A stretch of 7,092 bases of DNA, from NCBI GenBank assembly GCA_934096735.1, contig CAKOMS010000027.1, positions 1 to 7,092 of the forward strand, written 5' to 3'. The position numbers and the translations under genes are program-made. The notes beneath the pieces were generated by a model. It did not search any database. It was not told the DNA's origin and saw only the letters and a program-made list of their open reading frames with translations. The DNA is from an uncultured Bacilli bacterium (GTDB lineage: Bacteria > Bacillota_I > Bacilli_A > RF39 > UBA660). This document shows positions 1-4,832 of this stretch, one piece after another. Position 1 is the stretch's first letter; each line of letters starts with the position of its first letter.

Positions 1-7
1 TTATCAA

Positions 8-12
8 CCTCC
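8..12 (-). promoter_or_regulatory. Ribosome binding site of a minus-strand gene beginning just outside the left edge
   Basis: On the minus strand this reads GGAGG and is followed by seven bases (TTGATAA) up to the window edge. That is ideal spacing for a start codon lying immediately beyond base 1. It follows a promoter-like sequence at 61-89 and a leader hairpin at 15-40, so the most economical reading is that a new transcription unit starts here. The gene itself is not in the window, so its product cannot be stated. Confidence 0.6.
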
Positions 13-14
13 GA

Positions 15-40
15 GTAAGTAAGTTTTTCTTCTTACTTAT
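15..40 (-). other. Leader hairpin upstream of the off-window gene
   Basis: Bases 15-23 (GTAAGTAAG on the plus strand) pair with 32-40 (CTTACTTAT): eight Watson-Crick pairs plus one G-T pair around an 8-base loop. In the minus-strand transcript it lies two bases before the GGAGG site, so it could affect translation or stabilise the leader. Read on the plus strand it is followed by a pyrimidine-rich stretch and could act as a weak terminator, but its stem is AT-rich and no plus-strand gene is seen to its left. Confidence 0.4.
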
Positions 41-60
41 TTTCTATCTTTTCTACTTAA

Positions 61-89
61 ATGATACTATAAAATTAAATATTTTACAA
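61..89 (-). promoter_or_regulatory. Putative promoter for the gene beyond the left edge
   Basis: The minus strand has TTGTAA at 89-84, a 17-base spacer, and TATCAT at 66-61. These fit SigA -35 and -10 boxes (4/6 and 5/6 matches) at optimal spacing. Transcription would start near base 54, giving a leader of about 50 nt with the hairpin at 15-40 and the GGAGG site at 8-12. It sits directly after the terminator at 91-134, as expected for a separate transcription unit. The AT-rich background makes chance matches common. Confidence 0.45.
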
Positions 90-90
90 T

Positions 91-134
91 AAAAAAAGAA
101 AACCCTGTTTCAAAAGTCTAAACAACAGGGTTTT
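91..134 (-). terminator. Intrinsic terminator closing the two-component operon
   Basis: Bases 99-109 (AAAACCCTGTT) and 124-134 (AACAGGGTTTT) form a perfect 11-bp stem with a CCCTG/CAGGG core and a 14-base loop. In the minus-strand direction the stem is followed by TTTTCTTTTTTT (down to base 91), a typical U-tract. On the plus strand the stem is followed by TTTT and then A-rich sequence, so termination should be mainly on the minus strand. It lies about 130 bp after the histidine kinase stop codon. Confidence 0.85.
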
Positions 135-267
135 AAAAAATAATCTTTTATTGTGTGAGTTTTAGGTTTTAATTTGCTATTTACTAATTATTAACTATAT
201 TATCATCCTCCTTACAAGAATAATAATACTTTATTTATATGAAAATTTTGTGTTAGAAAAATGAAAA
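135..267 (-). other. Non-coding spacer after the kinase gene, with an isolated Shine-Dalgarno sequence
   Basis: No gene is seen here on either strand. On the minus strand AAGGAGG (213-207) is a near-perfect ribosome binding site, but the only ATG follows it directly (206-204) and the frame closes after three codons (ATG ATA ATA TAG). The other two frames also meet stops within a few codons. Upstream, TTCATT (265-260), AACACA (254-249) and TTCATA (243-238) stand at an 11-bp period, resembling the repeats before the response-regulator gene. The stretch may be a long 3' UTR, a short RNA ending at the terminator, or the remains of a lost small gene. Confidence 0.45.
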
Positions 268-1665
268 TTACAAGTTTATTTTAAAATAGAATGTCGAACC
301 ATGATTAACTTTACTAACAACACCATATTCAAAATTATGTTTATTAAGTATTTCTTTTACTATAGATAATCCTAAACCTGTACTAATAACATTTCTTTGA
401 TGATTCTTATCACTCTTATAATATTTATCCCATATATAAGGTATTTCTTCTTTCTTAATACCTTTACCAGTATCAATAATCTCAACTAAATAACTATTAT
501 CTTCTTTAGTAACTCTTATAGTAACTAATTTATCTTTACCAGTATAATTAATTGCATTATTTATAAGATTATATATAACTTGATTAATTTTATTTTTATC
601 TGCTACTACTATTGCTTTTTTAGGAAGTTCTAACTTAAATTTATAATTTTCCATTTCTTTAGTAATATCATATCTTTTAATAATCTTCTTAATTTCTTTA
701 ACTAAGTCATATTCTTCATAATTATACATACATTCATTAGCCTGTGTCTTAGATAATTCTAAAATATCATTTACAAGTACATTTAATCTATCAACTTCTT
801 CAATAATAATATTCAAGTGTTCATCTCTTTTACTCTTATCATCATAAGAAAAATCTTTAAGCATTTCAGCATAAGCCTTAATCATCGTAAGAGGAGTCTT
901 TAAATCATGACTTACATTAGCCATCAAATCTCTTTTAACTTCATCATTTTTAGTAAGTTCTTTTTGTACTTCTTCAAGTGTATAAGAAAGAGTATCAATT
1001 TCTAATAAACCATTCTTAGGAAACTTATTATCATATTTTCCTTCTCCTAAATTTTTAGCTTTCTTAGTAATCTCTTTAATTGGTTTAGTAATACTTCTTG
1101 CAATAAATAAACTAACAACACAAGAACATATAATTACAATCAATATAAAATAAACAATTTGAGTCTTAAATATTTTTATAAAATTAGAACCATTAATTAA
1201 ACTACTATAAATAAAAACATTTTTATTATTTAATTTAAAAGCATATAATATACCATTTGTTTTTCCATTACGACTATTTATTTTATAATATTCACTATAA
1301 TCATCTGATGAAACAAAATCTTTTATCTTTTTAGTAATATAATTATTATTTGTAAGAGCACATCCAACTTGCATAGTATTATAATTAAATTTAATTAAAT
1401 TATCATCAACAACACTAATACATACTTCATTTTTATATGCAAGTTCTTCTGCTAAAACAAACACATCTTCTTCATTATTATTAAATTCTTCAACAATATT
1501 ATTTAAAGTTTTAATTTGATAATTTCTATATAAATAGTTAAAAAATACTATTTCAAATATCCATAATATTAATATAATACTAATATTAAAAGACACTATA
1601 AATAATAATGATTTAAATTCAATACTTTTAAATTTATTCTTTATATTCAAATTTATAACCAACAC
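268..1665 (-). CDS. Membrane sensor histidine kinase (HAMP, HisKA, HATPase_c)
   Basis: This is the sensor half of a two-component pair. It autophosphorylates on histidine and passes the phosphate to the response regulator encoded just upstream. Visible parts: membrane segment at about 20-42; extracytoplasmic sensor domain at about 43-167, with two cysteines (C82, C102); second membrane segment at about 168-190; HAMP-like linker at about 190-240; HisKA with the H-box VSHDLKTP (H253 phosphoacceptor); and HATPase_c with N-box residues N366/N370, G1 DTGKG (398-402) and G2 GLGL (430-433). All catalytic motifs are intact. The reading frame overlaps the regulator's 3' end, so the two are co-transcribed and probably translationally coupled. 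The start is uncertain. GTG at 1665-1663 is the longest option, but the SD-like AAGGGG (1670-1665) overlaps it; TTG at 1650-1648, leaving a 17-bp overlap, is an alternative that removes only five residues. The signal sensed is unknown; an envelope cue is inferred from context. Confidence 0.93.
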   Translation of the reverse strand: MLVINLNIKNKFKSIEFKSLLFIVSFNISIILILWIFEIVFFNYLYRNYQIKTLNNIVEEFNNNEEDVFVLAEELAYKNEVCISVVDDNLIKFNYNTMQVGCALTNNNYITKKIKDFVSSDDYSEYYKINSRNGKTNGILYAFKLNNKNVFIYSSLINGSNFIKIFKTQIVYFILIVIICSCVVSLFIARSITKPIKEITKKAKNLGEGKYDNKFPKNGLLEIDTLSYTLEEVQKELTKNDEVKRDLMANVSHDLKTPLTMIKAYAEMLKDFSYDDKSKRDEHLNIIIEEVDRLNVLVNDILELSKTQANECMYNYEEYDLVKEIKKIIKRYDITKEMENYKFKLELPKKAIVVADKNKINQVIYNLINNAINYTGKDKLVTIRVTKEDNSYLVEIIDTGKGIKKEEIPYIWDKYYKSDKNHQRNVISTGLGLSIVKEILNKHNFEYGVVSKVNHGSTFYFKINL

Positions 1666-2293
1666 CCCTTACTGTTTTAATCATATTTTTATACTTACCA
1701 ATATGACTTCTTAACATTTTTACGTGAGTATCAACTGTTCTATCTTCTCCATAAAAATCATATCCCCATATATTATTTAATAGATTCTCTCTAGAAAGTG
1801 CAATATTCTTATTTTCAATAAAGTACTTTAACAAATCATACTCTTTAGGAGTTAGATAAACACTTTTACCATCAATAAAAACTTCATGTCCTAAATCATT
1901 AATTTTAATTCCTCCTACTTCTAAAGAAACATCATTACTATTTCTTTTAAGTACAGCTTTAACTCTAGCAACTAATTCTTTTGGACTAAAAGGCTTAGTA
2001 ACATAATCATCTATACCTAGATCAAACCCAATTAATTTATCATATTCTTCGCTTCTAGCAGATAACATTATAAATGGAATATTTTTAACTTTCTTAATCT
2101 CTTTACAAGCAGTATAACCATCCATTTTAGGCATCATTATATCCATTATAACTAAATCAACTTGATTATTTAAAGCAACATTTATTGCATCACATCCATC
2201 TTTAGCTTCATAAACAATATATCCATCTTTAATTAAATATTCTTTAATAACACTTCTTATTAATTCTTCATCATCCACTACTAAAATATGCAT
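1634..2293 (-). CDS. OmpR/PhoB-family response regulator
   Basis: This is a cytoplasmic DNA-binding response regulator of 219 residues, the normal family length. The receiver domain (about 1-115) has the acidic pair D7/D8, phosphoacceptor D51 in VIMDIMMP, S78 at the conserved Ser/Thr position, and K100 in the TKPF motif. The C-terminal winged helix (about 125-217) has the family signatures LTPKEYDLL, RTVDTHVKMLRSHI and the terminal RGVGYKFE wing. The start was placed at ATG 2293-2291 because AGGTGA (2304-2299) lies five bases before it; a GTG at 2302 would overlap that site. A promoter with an extended -10 and TTCA repeats lies in the 60-bp gap upstream, so autoregulation is likely (inference). 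The kinase gene follows with overlap and is the expected partner. It cannot be assigned to a named system such as PhoP or WalR from sequence reading alone. Confidence 0.95.
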   Translation of the reverse strand: MHILVVDDEELIRSVIKEYLIKDGYIVYEAKDGCDAINVALNNQVDLVIMDIMMPKMDGYTACKEIKKVKNIPFIMLSARSEEYDKLIGFDLGIDDYVTKPFSPKELVARVKAVLKRNSNDVSLEVGGIKINDLGHEVFIDGKSVYLTPKEYDLLKYFIENKNIALSRENLLNNIWGYDFYGEDRTVDTHVKMLRSHIGKYKNMIKTVRGVGYKFEYKE

Positions 2294-2298
2294 AATAA

Positions 2299-2304
2299 TC
2301 ACCT
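2299..2304 (-). promoter_or_regulatory. Ribosome binding site that fixes the response-regulator start
   Basis: The minus strand reads AGGTGA, five bases before ATG 2293-2291. Because this site includes the upstream GTG (2302-2300), that GTG cannot be initiated from it. The shorter protein beginning MHILVVDDEE also matches the usual beginning of this family. Confidence 0.75.
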
Positions 2305-2313
2305 ATCGAATAT

Positions 2314-2343
2314 AGTATAACATAAATGTGAAAAATAAATGAA
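2314..2343 (-). promoter_or_regulatory. Putative promoter and operator of the two-component genes
   Basis: On the minus strand TATACT (2319-2314) is preceded by TGT, forming an extended -10. TTCATT at 2343-2338 sits where a -35 would be, with an 18-base spacer, but it is a poor -35 match. That is typical of promoters needing an activator. TTCATT also occurs at 2351-2346 and TTCACA at 2332-2327; the last two boxes are exactly 11 bp apart. OmpR/PhoB-type regulators bind such direct repeats at one-helical-turn spacing, so this may be the regulator's own operator (inference). Transcription would start near 2307, giving a leader of only about 14 nt. No terminator is visible between the LCP stop and this promoter, so read-through from upstream is also possible. 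Confidence 0.5.
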
Positions 2344-2353
2344 AAAATGAAAC

Positions 2354-4210
2354 TTAATTAGTTCCATTTATATATATAGTAATAGATTTAATATTACCTA
2401 AATTTGCACCAGCTTGTACACTTTGACCTCCAACAAGTCCAACACTAATATTTGGATTATATAAAGGATCATCAGCTGTAACAAATTTCTTATTAATTTG
2501 AATATTATTACTAGTTCCCCATTCTAAAGCATAATTAACACTCTTACCTATAAAAGACTCAACAGTTTTATTTACAACATTTTCTTTTAACCCTTTACCA
2601 GCCACACTACTTTCATAACTAATATTTGCATCAAAACTAAATTCTTTAATTACAGTAGGTTTTATAATACCTAAATTTACTTTCATACTTTTTACAATAT
2701 CATCTAAACTATTTTGATAATATCCTAAAGTAGAACTATAAGTATTATTTCTTTCATTATATATTCTCATATCATATACTTCTAAAAATGTTTTATTAAC
2801 TATTAAAGGCTCTTTACTAGAAATAACATTCTTTACCATACTCTTTAATATATCATAACTTGATAATATTTGTTCAGTAGTAAGATTAGTAGAGACATTA
2901 TTACTAACTGAATTAAGTATATCTTTAAAATCAGTCAAAGTATTTAAAGTTAATAATTTTTTTACCATAGCAAGTACAATTTGTTGTTGATGAGCTGCTC
3001 TATCTAAATCACTTCTTAAATAAAGTCCTCTACATCTTGCATATGCTAAAGCTTCTTCTCCATTTAAAGTTTGCAATCCAGGATCTAAATAAATAGTATG
3101 CTCTCCCCATTGTCTTTTACTATTTTGTTCACAAAACCTTCCACCACAATTAACACCATGATTAATATTTAAATCAGGTTTTTGAACATCTACTTCAATC
3201 CCTTTTAATGCATCAACTAAATCAACAACTCCATTAAAATTAATCTTAGAATAATAATCAACATTTATACCAGTAAGATTTTTAATAGTATTAGTAACAC
3301 AATCTATACCACCAACTGCAGAAGAATTAATTTTATTTTTAGCATTATTTCTACAACTAATTGGTACATATAAATCTCTTGGAATACTAAATATTGTCGC
3401 ATTAAGTGTTTTAGGATTAAATGTAATAAGCATTAAAGTATCTCCATTAAATGCCGTAGTAGTATCAATTTCATCTAATGTGCTATCAACTCCCATAAGA
3501 AGTATAGTAAATGGTTCTTTTAAACTTTTATTACTAGATACATTACTTTTAACATTTTTAATAAGTTTAGAATATTTATAAACTATTTTTGTATCTTCAC
3601 TTATATTTTCATATAAACTATCATTACTAAAATAACTAACATAATTACTTTGAACAAATATAGCATCTATATTATTATTATAAAGATCATATATCATATC
3701 TTCATAATTACTATAATCTACTACTTCTTTTCTAATCTTATTATTTTTAATTATCTCTTTAGCAAGAATATACCCTTCAACATCATTCTTATCATTAATC
3801 ATTCCAATCTTTTCTATATCAGACTTTTTAGTACTATTTAAACTAATCATATATCCAGTTCTTAATGATTTATCTTTAATAGTAACACCATCTAAACTTC
3901 CGTATAAAACATTTATATAATATGTTAAAAGAAATAAAATAATAGATAAAATTAAATTAATAAATATAAGTAATAAATATCTTCCTAATTTCTTTTTTAA
4001 TATATATTTATAACCTTTTTTTAAAAATAATATAAATAATAAAAATAAAACTACAATAACTATTCCTCTAAAAACATTTTCAATACCAGATAATTTAAGT
4101 AAACTAATTGAAAAAAATATACTAGCAACCAAAAAAAGATTTATTCCAATTAAATAAATAATAACGGCAACTTTATTTTTTGAAAATAATCTTTTAATTT
4201 TCTTGATCAT
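2354..4210 (-). CDS. Large LytR-CpsA-Psr (LCP) family protein with solute-binding-like and PASTA-like domains
   Basis: LCP enzymes transfer lipid-linked anionic glycopolymers (wall teichoic acid, capsule) to peptidoglycan outside the membrane. Here three membrane segments lie at about 13-38, 46-64 and 76-100. Next, a segment at about 104-215 resembles part of a periplasmic solute-binding fold (GMINDKNDVEGYILAKEII, then NNNIDAIFVQSNYVSYF). The LCP domain follows (about 233-415), with MGVDS (D242), NGDTLML (D257), SIPRDLYVP (R278), AYARCRG (R392, R394) and SDLDRAAHQQQ (D401, R404). H407 stands where RQQ is usual. The C-terminal region (about 553-616) looks like one PASTA domain (FIGKSVNYALEWG, then GGQSVQAGANLG), a fold that binds peptidoglycan or muropeptides in other proteins. 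Five extracytoplasmic cysteines are present (286, 304, 355, 360, 393). ATG 4210 overlaps the upstream gene by 17 bp; AAGGAG lies 12 bases before it. At 618 residues it is about twice the length of a plain LCP protein. The LCP call is firm; the flanking domains are read by eye. Confidence 0.93.
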   Translation of the reverse strand: MIKKIKRLFSKNKVAVIIYLIGINLFLVASIFFSISLLKLSGIENVFRGIVIVVLFLLFILFLKKGYKYILKKKLGRYLLLIFINLILSIILFLLTYYINVLYGSLDGVTIKDKSLRTGYMISLNSTKKSDIEKIGMINDKNDVEGYILAKEIIKNNKIRKEVVDYSNYEDMIYDLYNNNIDAIFVQSNYVSYFSNDSLYENISEDTKIVYKYSKLIKNVKSNVSSNKSLKEPFTILLMGVDSTLDEIDTTTAFNGDTLMLITFNPKTLNATIFSIPRDLYVPISCRNNAKNKINSSAVGGIDCVTNTIKNLTGINVDYYSKINFNGVVDLVDALKGIEVDVQKPDLNINHGVNCGGRFCEQNSKRQWGEHTIYLDPGLQTLNGEEALAYARCRGLYLRSDLDRAAHQQQIVLAMVKKLLTLNTLTDFKDILNSVSNNVSTNLTTEQILSSYDILKSMVKNVISSKEPLIVNKTFLEVYDMRIYNERNNTYSSTLGYYQNSLDDIVKSMKVNLGIIKPTVIKEFSFDANISYESSVAGKGLKENVVNKTVESFIGKSVNYALEWGTSNNIQINKKFVTADDPLYNPNISVGLVGGQSVQAGANLGNIKSITIYINGTN

Positions 4211-4829
4211 TAATTTTATTTACTCCTTCATACTTTACAACATATATTTTATTATCATCTTTAATTAAGGTAACTATACCTTCTTTATCATATCCATAAT
4301 CTTTAATATATTCCCAACTTAAAGTAATAACATAAGCATCATATTCATTATCATTATAACTATAAGTAGATTCTTCTTCATTTATTATATTTATATTCTT
4401 AACTTCTGAATATTTCTCTCTATTTTCATCATCAATATTAGTAACATATTTGTATATAGTATCACTTACATTTAATTTAAAATTTTCTCTAGCAGAAGGT
4501 ACTACATATTCAACTCCCCCAACATCATATTTATTAATCTTATTATCAATTGTAAAAAGATCACTAATAAATAATTTAGATATAATTTGAGCATATTCTT
4601 TATAATCTACTTCTTTACTAGAAAGTATTTTTTTTAAATCTTTAAATTCGTCTTTAATAAGATCAGTATCATTTTCATTTAACACATAATCATATCCATC
4701 AATACTATCAATACTCTTTACATAACTATTATTGTTATCTACTTTAAAAAAAGAAATTAATAAAATAACAAAGATTAATACTATTAAACATACTATAAAA
4801 GTAAGTGTTAATTTATATCTCTTTTTCAT
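4194..4829 (-). CDS. Membrane-anchored extracytoplasmic protein of unknown function
   Basis: I do not recognise the family. The 211-residue product begins MKKRYK, followed by one strongly hydrophobic segment (about 8-29) with no obvious lipobox or signal peptidase site, so it is probably an uncleaved membrane anchor with the rest outside. The outer part (30-211) is acidic and mixed alpha/beta. It has a helical start (DLIKDEFKDLKKILSS, KEYAQIISKLFISDLF), a motif DVGGVEYVVP at about 102-111, and C-terminal strands (YDAYVITLSWEY, EGIVTLIKDDNKIYVVKYEG). The pattern of two or three helices followed by long strands recalls small NTF2-like accessory domains, but this is a weak impression. There are no cysteines outside the membrane segment. 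Its start lies three bases after the stop of the LtaS-type gene and its end overlaps the LCP start by 17 bp. A role linked to both enzymes is therefore likely (inference). Confidence 0.85.
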   Translation of the reverse strand: MKKRYKLTLTFIVCLIVLIFVILLISFFKVDNNNSYVKSIDSIDGYDYVLNENDTDLIKDEFKDLKKILSSKEVDYKEYAQIISKLFISDLFTIDNKINKYDVGGVEYVVPSARENFKLNVSDTIYKYVTNIDDENREKYSEVKNINIINEEESTYSYNDNEYDAYVITLSWEYIKDYGYDKEGIVTLIKDDNKIYVVKYEGVNKINDQEN

Positions 4830-4832
4830 ATA

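Noticed and set aside
1..60. Plus-strand terminator of a gene to the left
   Set aside because: The hairpin at 15-40 has an AT-rich stem and an imperfect T-tract, and no plus-strand coding sequence precedes it. The GGAGG on the minus strand and the promoter at 61-89 better support a leader for a minus-strand gene.
3650..3841. Plus-strand open frame of 63 codons, rich in Ile, Tyr and Phe
   Set aside because: It lies wholly within the LCP gene on the opposite strand. Its composition is what AT-rich antisense sequence gives, and I see no convincing ribosome binding site or family motif.
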